Shown: piece by piece, positions 32,999 through 45,215 of the stretch | Layout of the letters: each line of letters starts with the position of its first letter | Position numbering within the stretch: the first letter of the stretch is position 1 | Assembly: GCA_023376005.1 (NCBI GenBank) | Contig: CM042152.1 | Coordinates: 87,346,762 to 87,410,761, forward strand | From: Doryteuthis pealeii | Taxonomy: Eukaryota > Mollusca > Cephalopoda > Myopsida > Loliginidae | Reading direction: 5' to 3' | DNA length: 64,000 bases | Made by a program: the position numbers and the translations under genes | Notes under the pieces: generated by a model | The model's input: the letters and a program-made list of their open reading frames with translations, nothing else | Told to the model about the DNA's origin: nothing | Databases searched by the model: none

Positions 32999-33335
32999 TA
33001 GTATAGATTCTTAGCATATAATTTCCAATCAGACACAAGAAGACAAAAGATTGGCAGAAATATATAGGAAAAAAACAAAATGCACACTATTATCCTTCAC
33101 AGATCAAAGAGCAAAATTTCTTCCATAAAAGCTTTCTAAGATGCAACAGGCATAATTTGAAAATCTTCTGATAATTTGACCACATTAAAACTGACTTCTG
33201 GATATTTACAAAACTTTAGATTTATCATGCACAAAGCTAAATAGAAGAAAAGGTTATGTAAAAATTGTATTACACCATTTTTTTTAAATAGGGAGGATCT
33301 ACTTGCCTTAAAAATCAGAACTCAAAAAAGAAAAG

Positions 33336-33562
33336 TGCAGCTCAGTTGGTAGAGTGGCCAAATAGGAACCACAAGGTTCTGGCCCTTGCCAACTCAGTGC
33401 ATGAGTAGTACAGGTATCTGTGTGGTAAAGTGAGGAGCTGATGGTAGGTGTGGCACTCCACCTCATATGCCAAAACAATCTCTTTGATCTAGTGCTAGTG
33501 AAAAGGGGATAGAATCCCTTGCTGTATGGCTGATACCGACTTTAGTCCACCCCGACGACTTA
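33336..33562 (+). mobile_element. SINE-B, diverged
   Basis: GCAGCTCAGTTGGTAGAGTG head, GAGGAGCTGATGGTAGGTG body, CACCCCGACGACTTATCC end. Box B is mutated. Confidence 0.8.
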
Positions 33563-35022
33563 TCCTTTACCTGGGCTCAACTAATTCACATTTTCACGCT
33601 CCTGTCAGGTTTATGTTGGATAGTTATTGTTACAGATTAAATAACTACACATCTCACATCCCCAGTATTGTTTTCAGACCTTTTTCTGACCCCAGTCTTC
33701 AAATACTCTGTACTTTCTTCAGTGCTCTTCCCAATCTTCAAATTACTCAATAATCTTAGTAATCCCCAATACTTCTGTACTTTCCCTAGCTCTCTTCCTG
33801 GTCCCAATACTCAAAATTCAAGTACCCTATTTGACAGATTATAAGACATGCCTTAATTTGGGTATGTATTTAAGAAATGAATAAACAAATGTCGGGTGAA
33901 GGGTTTTCAACTGACATCCATAGCTCTCCCTGCTAATGCCAATGGGAAATATGCAAATAACTCACACCCTACAAGCAGACCCAAGATAGATATACCTTAT
34001 ATACATGTGCAATGAAAGACACCTAATTTTTAACCTCACAAAGGTGTCTTTATAATATATTTCATGTAAGGAATGACCAAGGATTTGCAAGAGTAAGGAA
34101 TACACAACTACCTCACAACCAATCAAAATCTCAAAAACTGACCCCTGTAGCATCAAGGATTATAGTGACAGATAATTTATGTTATGCACCAAAATTATAT
34201 GTTAGGCATCTGTAAAAGATATCAAACACAGAAAGAAATTAAGGCCTCCTCAACATTTCATCTATCAAATAACAGAAGAATCGAACCTAGTCACCAATAG
34301 GCACCCCACCAGACTGTAATGCATAATGCAAACTATAGAAATAAGGGTTGTGTTTCTTAGTACTATAATAGGATCAAGTCACCAATAAGCACCCTAGCCC
34401 AGATCAGTTTTGAAAGGAATTGAATTTTGCCTTTCACCGGCTGTTAGTAAACAAAATCAACAGCCATTAAAAACCAGACATGCTCCCATACTAAAATAGT
34501 TTTTGATTTTAATAAGAAAAAATAGTTATTTCATTTTGTTGTTGTTGGCATATGTGAAAAAATTAATTTTGCACTTAAGATAAACTAACATTGTTGTTTA
34601 AAAAAAAAAAAAAAACTCAAAACGAAAGACATGTTTATTCACCTTCCATGTGCCTCTACGGATAGTTAATTAAAAAAAATGAGTTATTTCATTTTGTTGT
34701 TAGTATAAGTTAAAAAATAATTCAACCAACAATAAACCAATCAAATGTTGACTGAAATAGAAATAGTCTAAAACATTTTGTTAAAAAGAATCAATTCTAT
34801 TTGCTTTCTGTTCTAATGACTCCCATTCAATTAAACTTTCCAAAATGGATAGGTGCTCCTGTAGATGGCTTAGGGGAGTATCTATATTGTAGCCATCTCT
34901 CTGAAGATACCTTCAAAACATTCGTTGAGGTCAAGTGAATTCACCTGAAAACTTCCATCAACATTAGCATATTAACCGAGGAGCTGTCTATAAGTAAACA
35001 AATGGAATAATATATATTTGTA
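33563..35022. other. Unassigned AT-rich stretch
   Basis: No gene recognised. GTCACCAATAGGCACCC-type phrases occur twice (34290, 34378). Confidence 0.4.
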
Positions 35023-35156
35023 TTTATTTACCCAATCCCTCCACACAGGCGGGATGTGACACAAGATCAATTTTTTAAGCAGAGTTTAACAGGTTTGAAT
35101 TCAGAGATTTCCTTCTACTAAACCAGTTGTCCTACTATTTTACCCATAGATGAATT
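35023..35156 (-). mobile_element. SINE-A, partial
   Basis: The tail and half of the body are present, interrupted by a hAT MITE. Confidence 0.75.
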
Positions 35157-35347
35157 ATGTAAATCAATGGTTCTCAACCTTTTTTTACCTATTGACCCTC
35201 TTTTAATCCTATTTTACTCTGGTGTACACCCCCCTTAGCCATTCGTTGTTTAAAAATCCCATTGTATTTTTTTAGTTAAATACATTTTACTTGCCTGTGT
35301 CCCCCAAAAAGTTATATGGACCCTGGTTGAGAAGCGCTGGTGTAGAT
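35157..35347 (+). mobile_element. hAT-type MITE
   Basis: The element is 35165-35339. Its left end CAATGGTTCTCAACC and right end GGTTGAGAAGCGCTG are inverted repeats of the hAT class (CAGxGGTTCTCAACC). Flanking octamers ATGTAAAT and GTGTAGAT fit the 8-bp hAT target duplication with two changes. At 175 bp with no ORF, it is non-autonomous. Confidence 0.8.
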
Positions 35348-36769
35348 AGATTGAGTTGGTTTCAAGTGAATCTTTAATCATAAAGTTTTTCAGCTTTAAT
35401 TATAAAGTTTTGCAATAAAAAAGATTTTTAAGATTATTTATCTAGATTAATTATTTGTTGATTTATATTATCTTTATGGTTATTCTTGATTGCAGAAAAA
35501 ATATTTGATTTTTTAAATTCAGATTTATTATTCACTATTTCTTATAGAAAATGTTTGCCTATCAAATAAGTAAAATGAACATTAAAAAAGTAGAATTCTT
35601 CATTGAAATGAAAGAGATTGTTTACTGCAATAATTAGGAATAAAATTATATAAGATTAAGTTTGAGAAATAATATGAGAAGTTTTAAGTAAAAATCAGAA
35701 TATTTCTTTGCCAAATGAAGAGAGAAACTTGACAGTATTTTATAGGGAACAATTCTGGGTATATTTTTTGGTTAGTTCTTGCATCACTTTTAATGGATCT
35801 TTATGAGATTTGTAAAAGACCGACCTTCAGATACTTAAGAACCTCTTGTTCTGTCATTTCTTTGATTTTTTCAGCAATCATTCAACTAAGAGTTGGCAAC
35901 AGACTTCATTTCTACAAAACCTTCATTATTATTTTCAACCATTCCAACCCCAACTTGTGCAGATCAAGGAGGAAAACCTTTTCTCAAAGAATGAACAAGA
36001 AGCTTATTTGAAAGCAATTACTAGTGGAAAACAGGATATTGGCTTTTAGCAGCATTTTCCTCTGAAATCTTCCAGGATTTTCATCCGACCTTTTCTCAGT
36101 TGACTATTAGAGAACATGACCATTATTGGACCAGTATGCCATGGTGCCTTCAGTCCAGTTCTTCTGGAGGAGTCAGCAAAAGATAATTATGCTGGTCTTA
36201 TAGTACACTGGTCAATAATCGCTTGGTCTTTGGCCAATGAGCAAATGCTGGAGACTTTGCCTTTGGGTGATATTTGCAGGTTTATGCAGAAGATAATAAT
36301 CATAATACAGATATAATTGTAGTTGATACTAATTTTATCAATATATTTCAATATACCATATGCATCCAAGTTGTAATGATATATATTATTACCAAAGATC
36401 TCCAAGACTTTTTGATAATGGTTATGTTCATTCCAAATCCAACTAGAATTTGGTGAGATGTAGGTAATTCATTTCCTTCATATTTCAAAATTAACCTTCT
36501 TCATTACAATAGTTTAATTACACTCCTTTTCTTTACTCTTTAAACTGTCATCTACTTTGTAATGTTTGAACATCATTTTTTTCTCAGATTCTTCAAGAAA
36601 AACATAGCAGTAAATGATAAATAAAAATAAATGAACACTTTAAAAAAAACAAAAAAACAATATGAGTCTAGGTAAAAAATCATACATAAGTAAATAGGTA
36701 GATATTCTAGCCAAATCAAGACATTAGGTTTATAAGTTCCCAAAATTCACACTCAATTGTCCAATTGGA
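35348..36769. other. Mostly unassigned; possible exon or pseudogene remnant
   Basis: One plus-strand frame from about 35846 to 36316 stays open except for TAG near 36047 and TGA near 36101. It reads QLVQIKEENLFSKNEQEAYL and later EESAKDNYAGLIVHWSIIAW. The composition is protein-like but I recognise no family. Confidence 0.3.
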
Positions 36770-37108
36770 CACATGGCCTAGTGGATAAGGTTCTAAGTGA
36801 CAGTTATCTCTGGATTCCGAGTTCAATCCTGAGTAAAGGCAGTTAGAAAAATAATTAACACAACTCCTACCCCCGCTATGGTTAGCAGAATGAGAACAGG
36901 ATACCCCCGTGGAATAAATAAAGGGTTAGGTTCAAAGTTCCGTGATGGCTCCTGATTATGACAAGAAAGTTCCCGAGTTCGAAAAGAAGGTTCCCGAGTC
37001 TGACAAGAAATACCTGAAGAAGGCTGGAGGGCATATCAGCCAAAACGTTGTACAAATAACAATGAAGATGTGGACACTAGTCCGAATAACGCAGATAACA
37101 CTTTTTAA
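36770..37108 (+). mobile_element. Family E SINE, full length
   Basis: tRNA-like head ATGGCCTAGTGGATAAGG (box A) and GAGTTCAATCCTG (box B), a central AACACAACTCCTACCCCC region, then the tail CTGAAGAAGGCTGGAGGGCA and CAAAACGTTGTACAAATAAC. This copy shows that the foldbacks elsewhere are made of a SINE tail. Confidence 0.75.
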
Positions 37109-37129
37109 AATTTCTCTGAATTTGAAGTG

Positions 37130-37468
37130 GATATTGGAGTTGGGTTAATACAGTTCTAAGTTACAGTTACGTCTAGGCTGCAAGTTCAATCCTGGTCAAG
37201 GGCAACAATAATATAGAATAATAATCAACACAGCTTAACACTTGTACCCAGTCATGTTTAGCGGAATGAGAATAGCATATCACTGTGTATTGGATAAAGG
37301 GTTGGGTTCAAAGTTCTGTGAAGGATCCCGATGACCAGATATGGTTTCCAAGTCCGACAAGGAATACCTGAAAAGGGCTGGGGGGCACATCGGCAAAATG
37401 TATGTACAGATAACAATGAAGATGAGGAAAATAGTCTGAATAATCCAAATAATACAAACTTTTTTTAA
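37130..37468 (+). mobile_element. Family E SINE, second tandem copy
   Basis: Same order in a more diverged form (GTTCAATCCTGGTCAAGG, then TACCTGAAAAGGGCTGGGGG), 20 bp after the first. A head-to-tail pair. Confidence 0.72.
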
Positions 37469-38019
37469 GTAGAAACTTTTAGATAAGTCTTTTCACAACA
37501 AAAAAAAACATTAAAAAATTGCATTCAGTGATTATTTTTTAGTAAAACCAAATTGTCTATAAATATCAGAAAATAAGAGGGTGCATTCTAGACTTTGGCA
37601 AAATCTTAACATTGATCTTGGATCCTTATCAAAAATATTACAATAATCAAGATAGAGAAAATCAGCGCTTGAATGGAAAGACATTTTTCCCTCCGATACA
37701 CATAATTAAACTAAGTTTCTCCATCAATTGCAGAAATTCAAAAACCTATATTTGGCCTCAACATTGGTATTTATAAGAACAGCTTAGTGAAGTCTTCAAG
37801 TTTAATCCACAACTTATTTAGACTATTATTCACATATTTCCTGGTGAATGAAGGAAGCTACTTATCTGTTTTTTACAAAAACTACAAAAGTTCAATATGA
37901 TAAGAGTACCATTACTCAATAAAAATCATACCAGAACTACTAGAAATGAAAAAGAAAAATGATAATTTCTGTGTCTTAAATGTACCAAGAAGATGGCCTA
38001 CATGCTCATTTACTCACTA
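37469..38019. other. Unassigned AT-rich stretch
   Basis: No feature recognised. Confidence 0.4.
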
Positions 38020-38652
38020 CTAGCAAATATATGCACCCTCCGAGTGCAAGTATTTAAGTTTTAATGTAATAAATATTATAATAAATTAGAAAGGCTAATG
38101 AAACTAAATAAGAATGCAGATAAAAAGATTTGAAACAGAAGGGGGTATAATCGAAAAATAGAACAACTGAAACTTACTCTTCTATCACTCTGTCTTTCAT
38201 TGTTATTTTCCTAATTTAACTATTTAGTTAAAAGAGGAAGTAAGAGTAAAGAATAAAATGACAGTTATCTTTTCTTGTTAATGGATTTCATTTAAGATTC
38301 ATTGAAGAGATTTTTGCTCATATTCATTAAAATAAAACCAAACAGTTAGAAATCAATAATACTAAGCACATATTTATTAAAATCACATTTTAAATATCAA
38401 TATGCAAATTAGCATTCCCGTCCACACTGTAAACCGCTATTTTGTTGTATATATAAATATAATTACATGTTATTAGTATGTAGATATGGCTAACAGTATT
38501 AATAATGTAAAACAATTTTATTAATCATTGAGGTTTAAATAAAACTGAAATCATTGAGAATGTGATGTCAATAACTTAAGGGAATTATGCCTTAAGTAGT
38601 AATGTAGTTTTGGTTACAGACAGAAAAACACACAATCTCCATTATAATAAGA
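38020..38652 (-). mobile_element. Helitron HEL1, complete
   Basis: CTAG at 38020, hairpin GCACCCTCCGAGTGC with one mismatch, 5' TC at 38652. Non-coding. Confidence 0.85.
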
Positions 38653-38904
38653 TATATATAGTTCAATTTGTTTTCTTTTTTTAGTATTACTAAAAAGAAA
38701 AATAGAAAGATATTGATATTGCCTGTGAACATTTTTGATACCAATATCTTCAACTAGATAGTGGAAACATTTTTTATGAAAGGAATTATACAACTGAGAA
38801 ATCCTGTAAATTAAACAATGAAAGACGGGAGTTATGAAAAATGGTGGAATATGAAAGCCAAAATCTCGGTGATGAATATTAAAATAATCGAGTAACAAAA
38901 ATAA

Positions 38905-39110
38905 ATAACTGCAATTTTTTAAATTATTTTTACTTCCCATTTTAACTAAATAGTTTAATTAGGAACATTTAGCAGTGAAAGAGAGCAGAGAGAAGAGTAA
39001 GTTTCAGTTCTATTTTTCGATTAACACCTCCCCTCTGTTTGAAATCTTTTTATATGCATTCTTATTTATTTTCATTGGCCTTTATAATTCAATATGATAT
39101 CTTATTACAT
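38905..39110 (+). mobile_element. Helitron HEL1 fragment without 3' terminus
   Basis: TTACTTCCCATTTTAACTAA, ATGCATTCTTATTTATTTTC and neighbouring blocks match the HEL1 interior. The hairpin and CTAG are missing. Confidence 0.7.
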
Positions 39111-39349
39111 TTACTGTAACTTTGTGTAGAAACTCATAAAGAATATAAATCAGAACAGCTCATAAATCAGTAATAATGACTTATTTAACAATTTCAGAAA
39201 AGTCTCAAAAACTTGATCAATGGCCAGAATATTCACTTGGAAACTATAATTTCATATGTTACTCAAAGTCCTTCAGTCAGTCTAACCAGAGCAAAATTAA
39301 TAGATACAAAGTATAAACACAAAGTTAGATACATAATTTTTATGTTAAT

Positions 39350-39636
39350 TATATCAAATAAAATGGCCGGTTTAGCTCAGTTGGTAGAGTGTTCGGCTAG
39401 AAATCACAAGATTCCTGGTTCGATACCGGTCCTCGCCAACTCAGCGTATGAGTAGCACAGGGATCTGTGCAGTAAAGTGGAGCTGGTGGTAGGTGTGGTG
39501 CTCCACCTCAGATGCTAGAATAATCTCCTTGGTCTAGCGCTAGTGAAAAGGGATAGACTCCTTGCTGTCTGGCTGATACACACTTTAGGCCACCCCGACA
39601 ACTTTACTTTTTACTTTTACTTATATCAAATAAAAT
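39350..39636 (+). mobile_element. SINE-B, full length with target-site duplication
   Basis: Element 39365-39621 lies between perfect 15-bp copies of TATATCAAATAAAAT. Head GGTTTAGCTCAGTTGGTAGA and box B CTGGTTCGATACCGG are intact. The tail is ACTTT-rich. The best-defined SINE-B here. Confidence 0.92.
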
Positions 39637-39791
39637 GTGTTGATTTCATGTAATTCTACCAAGTATCATCATTATCATCAAGTTGTGCCGACAGCACAGA
39701 TTCCCATGACTCCCTCTTACCACTCGTTCGTATTGGTCATTGCTCCTGACAAGTCCTCTGCACGGCACCCAGTGTCCACACAACTGATGAA

Positions 39792-40176
39792 TGTAAGTTT
39801 TTGGTTTGGTTTGTTTTGTGGCATATCAGCCTCGGTGGATCATTTAATGCGGACAAAGTTGTGAAATAAATTCATTCTTAATGCATAATACAATTTGTTT
39901 ATCAACTCATGTTTTTCTGTTCAACCTATAGATGGGACCCTAACAGGTACTACCACTCCGGGTCAGAGTGGACCAGGGAGCAATGGTGATGAAGGGGTGG
40001 TCCACATTCCCCAAACCTCCAAAACTGGAACCTCACCATCAGATAGAGTTTAACATCATTCCCAGGACATGTAGACCCGCAGCCACCGCCTTCTAGCACC
40101 CATATGATAAAAAGGGGTTGGGGCTTGCCATAAGGGCAATAGGGTTGGGAAAAATATATAGGTGTGTAAGTTTTTG
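39792..40176 (-). mobile_element. Family C, 5'-truncated, with target-site duplication
   Basis: Element 39804-40164 is flanked by TGTAAGTTTTTG on both sides. The CAAACC-type tail is intact at the left (3' on minus), and the 5' third is missing. This is typical target-primed truncation. It lies within LINE debris. Confidence 0.85.
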
Positions 40177-40450
40177 ATCATAAGCCAACACTGGTGTGTC
40201 CATGTGTAGGTGTCTACACTAGAATGCCACTTATCAGTTTGTCCTTGCTTCTCCAGCAGTGTCCAACATGTCTTGTTTGTCATACTTGGATGCTTTGTGT
40301 GATAGAAGGTACTGGTCATATAGCTACTATTTTTTGGGGGGGAGGAGGTGGGTGCTGCTTCCAGGATTTGTTCTAGACAGCATGCAGCATTTTTGTATTT
40401 TCCCATCTAGATTTTTCTCTAAGTATTTTGTAAATGTCCATGTGGTATGG
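40177..40450 (-). pseudogene. LINE ORF2 C-terminal fragment
   Basis: The minus strand reads LEKNLDGKIQKCCML-like and NKTCWTLLEKQGQTDKWHSS segments in mixed frames, matching the 25185-25595 LINE region. Interrupted at its end by the family C insertion. Confidence 0.55.
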
Positions 40451-40964
40451 TTATAGTTAGGAAGAATTCTCACTTTATCTTAGAGAGATCAGATTTCCAT
40501 AGCCTTGATAATCAGTCAATATTAGTCCATGCCTTTCCTATGCGTATATTAATATCACTTTCTGTAGACGAGACATTGCTACCTAGATATGTGAACTATT
40601 TTCAGAGGCTTGCCATACAGTGTGGAGATGTCTCCAACTTGTTTAAAACATTAACTCTATTCTATTTGAGTTCACATAGAGGCCGTGCTTCCTTCTCCAG
40701 GCAGTGATTTGGACTGGGCAGGTGTACAAATAAAATTATTTCAATGCAAAATATTTAACTCACACATTTTAGCATAAAAAATCTTAAATTATTTTTGTTT
40801 TTCTAATATGATTAAAAACATTGTGAAATGGAATTGCTTTTAATTGTCTATGGCTACAAAACAATTTTTAATAATTAAAACAATAATATTTGTAATTTGT
40901 CTTAGATGATACAAAACATAATTTCATTGAGACTTGTCACCATTACATAAACACTTTATAGATA

Positions 40965-41419
40965 CTAGCAACAGAAAACACCCTCCGGGCGTTGTAAAAA
41001 TTAATTTTTGAAAGACATTGCCTGAGAGGGTAGGAGTTAAAAATTCAATGTCAGAGGGTTTGTATCATAAGTAAGACACATCCTCATATTTATTAAAGGA
41101 GTAAAAAAAAGAATAAAACAACTTGAAATGAAAACTGAGCCCCGTCCCTCTCAAATAAAATGTTGCGTGCATGTAATAATCAAACAATTATTTTGAATAT
41201 TTTCCACATCAATTTTACACAAAATCGTAGGTATTTATTTATTTGTAAACTTTTTAGTTAACTTCTTGTTACTGTAAAAAAAAGGGACGAGAGTAAAAAA
41301 ATTTTTTTAAAATTGCTTACTCAAATTTTGGGTGTATATAGCATAAGCATATTGTGACGTAAGCTATGACGTAGTTTTTGTTACAGACAGAAATACAGAC
41401 AATCTCCATTATTAATAGA
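40965..41419 (-). mobile_element. Helitron HEL2, complete
   Basis: CTAG at 40965, hairpin AACACCCTCCGGGCGTT, 5' end TCTATTAATAATGGAGATTG on minus. 455 bp, the same length class as 26599-27054. Confidence 0.82.
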
Positions 41420-41617
41420 TTATTACATTAAAAATTTATACTGCAAGTTATTTTTAGAACATCCTTGCATAAAGAAATAACTTCATTTGCATTTTTAGAT
41501 AAATTGAGAGATACACTTTGATATAACAATAAAACTGTCATCAGAATCAGTAAACTGTGTTTGAATTCAAGCTAAGCTTGCTTATATTTATTTTGCATGA
41601 ATACAATAGGGAAAAGG

Positions 41618-41808
41618 GTTATTTCCTTTAAGTCTAACATAAACAAAGGGGAACCACTCTTGACTGATAAATTATTTATTTATTTTCCCATTAAATTAAC
41701 CCTAAACCCTAACCCCGTTTTTTTGTCCTAATAGATCAATAAATAAATAAATAATTTATCAATCAAGAGTGTTTCCCTTTGTTTATGTTAGATTTAAAGG
41801 AAATAACC
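41618..41808. repeat. Foldback with GGTTATTTCC ends
   Basis: Arms of about 75 bp (GGTTATTTCCTTTAAGTCTA ... AAATAACC). The centre holds CCCTAAACCCTAACCCC, a telomere-like string. Related to 60818-61135. Confidence 0.8.
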
Positions 41809-41869
41809 GGAAAAGGTATGAATTCACTTCTCCCTGTACTCTTGGCATGTCATGATGTTTGAGCTTCAG

Positions 41870-41940
41870 TTTTGTTTAACGGCATATCAGCCTCTGTGGG
41901 TCATTTAATGCCAGAAAGGGTTATGTAGAATTTGTTTTTC
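41870..41940 (-). mobile_element. Family C tail fragment
   Basis: CAGTTTTGTTTAACGGCATA and GTGGGTCATTTAATGCC only. Confidence 0.65.
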
Positions 41941-42149
41941 ATATGAGGTTCAATCTTTAGAGTAAGGGTTTTATGGTGGTATTTGGTCAGTTTTGGTGAA
42001 AGAATCTGGTTAGATCTTGTTGAAAAGGTTGCGGTTTTTTTTTGTTAGTTTTTTTAGAAAATTTAAGATGTCTTCTGGTTTTATATTTTTGAAGAGATCT
42101 CTTAGGTTATTTGTCCGGTAATATTTAGTGCGGGTTTGTCTGAGACTGT

Positions 42150-42375
42150 TGCAGTTTAGTAGGTTTGGTTTGTTTTGTTTTACGGCATATCAACCTCAGT
42201 GGGTCATTTAATGCCGATAAAGTTTTGAAATAAATCAATTCTTAATGGATAATACAATTTTGTTTATAAATACATTTTTTCTATTTAACCCATAGATGGG
42301 ACCCTAACAGGTACTACCACTCCGGGTCAGAGTGGACCAGGGAGCAATGGTGATGAAGGGGTGTGCAGTTTAGTA
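42150..42375 (-). mobile_element. Family C, 5'-truncated, with target-site duplication
   Basis: Element 42162-42363 lies between perfect 12-bp copies of TGCAGTTTAGTA. Only the 3' 202 bp are present. Minus-strand sense, tail at left. Confidence 0.87.
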
Positions 42376-42637
42376 TGTGTTTAACAGTGAGCTGTACCTT
42401 GTATGTTGAGCATACTGGGGTGTCCTCCCTTTTTAAAAGGTGAGAATAGGTGATGTGTGTGTGCCCAATATGCAGTCTGGAGAGTTTGATAGTATGATGC
42501 TTGATAGAGAATGGATGACTGTGTACTTAAAGAAACCATTCTACCCTTACCTGCCAAAACAGTAACAGCAAATAGCTGTTACTCTCATTGACACACTTGA
42601 CTGTTACTCTCTTCATAAGGTTATGATAAAACTAAAA

Positions 42638-43281
42638 TCTTATTATAATGGAGATTGTGTGTTTGTCTGTCTGTAACCGAAACTATATTACTATACAAGT
42701 CACAATTCCTTTCGTTATTTACATCATATTCTCCACGATTTTATTTTTATTTAAACCTCAATTATTAATAAAATTGTTTTACATTACTTACACTGTTGAC
42801 CATATCTACATATTAATAACATGCAATTGTATTTATATATACAACAAAAATAGAGGTTTACAGTATGAATGGGAAGGCTAATTTGCATATTGATCTTAAA
42901 AAATTGATTTTAATAAATATATGTTTAGTATTATTGATTTCTACTTGTTTGGTTTTATCTTATTGAATATCAGCAAAAATCTCTTCAATAAATCTTAAAA
43001 GAAATCCCTTAACAAGAAGAAATAACTGTAATATTATTCTTTACTTCCTATTTTAACTAAACAGTTTAATTAGGAAAATTTACCAATGAAAGACGGGAGC
43101 AACGGAAAATGATGGAAGTGTTAGTTTCAAAGTTGTTCTATTTTTCAATCATACCCCTTCTGTTCAAAATCTTTTTATCTACATTCTTATTCAGTTTCAT
43201 TAGCCTTTCTAATTTAATATCATATTTTATTATAAAATTTAACTAAAATACTTGCACCCGGAGGGTGCATATATTTGCTAG
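42638..43281 (+). mobile_element. Helitron HEL1, complete
   Basis: Starts TCTTATTATAATGGAGATTG and ends GCACCCGGAGGGTGC, spacer, CTAG. 644 bp. Confidence 0.87.
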
Positions 43282-43950
43282 TGAAAATAATGATTTAGCC
43301 AAGTGGTTGTTGTCAGCCATTAAAAGTTAAGGGTTTATCTTTATTAGATTATCTTTTTATGAGGGCAGCTTGAATTTAGCAAATTATGCATAACAAATTC
43401 ATAACCAAATGTAGACTATTATTGTAGCAGAGAAATATTCCAGGTATTGTGATAAATGGTTAATGTTAAAATGAATTATGAATAAAATAAGCAAATCATA
43501 AAATAAATAGCAGGATATTGACTAGAATAGCAGTCTTTTTATGTATTAGTTAGGCAATAAACAATAATTTACAAAATGTGTCTTTGTCTGAGTATTAATT
43601 CTTTTTTGTATATGTACAGTGTACATACATGTTTTTGATCTTTATTGCTTACTTGCGTGTCAGTCATGAATTCCATTTGGGATAAAACTGGGTTATTGCT
43701 GTAAAATTTGGGTGATATTTTTTGATTCAACACTGGGGCATCTAATGTCTTTCTTTTTCAATTAATAGACTGCTAGTTGTTAGACCAACTAATTTTTGGC
43801 GGCAAAATAAGGAAAAGTTATTTTTTTAGATTATGACACATGTCGGTCTTTATCTATTTGTTGATTTGATGAAACACTTCAGGGACTTACAATCTTAACT
43901 GAGAGATCAGTGATTATTCACTAAAATAAAATCTTTGTTATTGTGAACGA
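43282..43950. other. Unassigned AT-rich stretch
   Basis: No feature recognised. Confidence 0.4.
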
Positions 43951-44032
43951 TGAAGAGATAGATAGATAGATAGATAACAATGAAGAGATAGTAGATAGAT
44001 AGATAGATATACGGACACAGATATATATATAT

Positions 44033-44072
<40 letters not shown>

Positions 44073-44247
44073 ATATATATAGAGAGAGACACACACAGAC
44101 ACAAAGACATAGACAGAGAGATAGACAAACAGACAGATCTAGAAGAGACGATAGATATATAGATAACGACGAAGAGATAGATAGATAGATAGATATGAAG
44201 AGAGAGATAGATAGATAGATAGATATGAAGATAGATAGATAGATATT
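43951..44247. repeat. (GATA)n with TA and GT arrays
   Basis: Interrupted GATA/TAGA tetranucleotides with internal (TA)n and (GT)n runs. Open frames here (Ile/Tyr/Leu/Ser) come from the periodicity. Confidence 0.92.
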
Positions 44248-44477
44248 GTGTTGTCTCATTCTTAGAGTTGTCAACAACTATGGCAGGGCATTTCCACTGA
44301 TCTTCAGACCCGTCACAAAGACGCGCCGACCAAGTTGCATTGATCCCAGTTCTGTGGATCAAAAGAACACAACATGAGTGCAGAAGGTATTGACAGAGCA
44401 ACTAGCTGGAGACACATGTGGTAGTCACAGAACTAAGTCATCTTATAAAGTACTGAAACTGGCATTGGACCACACTT

Positions 44478-44612
44478 AGCTTGGCTTTGTATGGTAAAAG
44501 ACTACAAGCTGTTTAAAATACTAAGTAATCACCCAGCAAAGTAATGATGAGGGTTAACCTTGCTTAACTTCAGTAATCAGACTAGGATTGATATTTCAGC
44601 ATGATTTGATAC
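44478..44612 (-). repeat. 5S rRNA-derived sequence
   Basis: Plus strand: GACTACAAGCTG, ATCACCCAGCAAAGTAATGA, AACCTTGCTTAACTTCAGTA, ATCAGACTAGGATTG. Matches reverse-complement 5S rRNA (GCTTAGCTTCCGAGATCAGA region) better than the other two copies. Confidence 0.62.
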
Positions 44613-44675
44613 ATACGTCAGAAATTAAAAGAAAAGGGTAAAGGTACAAAGTAAGGAATAAAAAGCAAATTTGGA

Positions 44676-45215
44676 GGAGTGGCCTATTGTCAGTATCAGC
44701 CAGACAGCGAAGGAGCCTATCCTCTTTTCGCTAGCACTAGACCAGGGAGATTGTTTTTTAATCTTAAGTGGAGCACCACACCTACCATCAGCTTTCCACT
44801 TTATCACACAGATGCACTGAGTTGGTGAGCCGGTTCCGAGGTGGATGCACTACCAAAAATAAGTCAAGAATAGAATGGAAAAACTTGAGGGAGCCTATCC
44901 TCTTTTTCACTAGCACTAGACCTGGGAGATTGTTTTTTCTTAAGTGGAGCACCACACCTACCATCAGCTTTCTACTTTATCACAGAGATGCACTGAGTTG
45001 GTGAGGGCTGGTTCCGAGGTGGATGCACTACCAAAAAGTAAGTCAAGAATAGAATGGAAACACTTGAGGGAGCCTATCCTCTTTTCACTAGCACTAGACC
45101 AGGGAGATTGTTTTTTAATCTTAAGTGGAGCACCACACAGATGCACTGAGTTGGTGAGGGCCTGTGTCAAGTTCAGAACCTTGCGGTTCTGAGGTGGATG
45201 CTCTACCAAAAGTAA
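44676..45215 (-). repeat. Tandem repeats derived from SINE-B
   Basis: GGGAGCCTATCCTCTTTT recurs at 44709, 44889 and 45070 (period about 180 bp). Each unit carries a rearranged SINE-B body plus AAGTCAAGAATAGAATGGAA. Confidence 0.8.

Noticed and set aside
41690..41720. Interstitial telomere or chromosome fusion
   Set aside because: Short degenerate motif embedded in a foldback that has a relative at 60.8 kb, so it is better explained as element sequence.
43907..44401. 164-codon Ile/Tyr/Ser-rich ORF
   Set aside because: Translation of GATA, TA and GT simple repeats.
44478..44612. Functional 5S rRNA gene
   Set aside because: Too diverged and lacks intact internal control region and ends.
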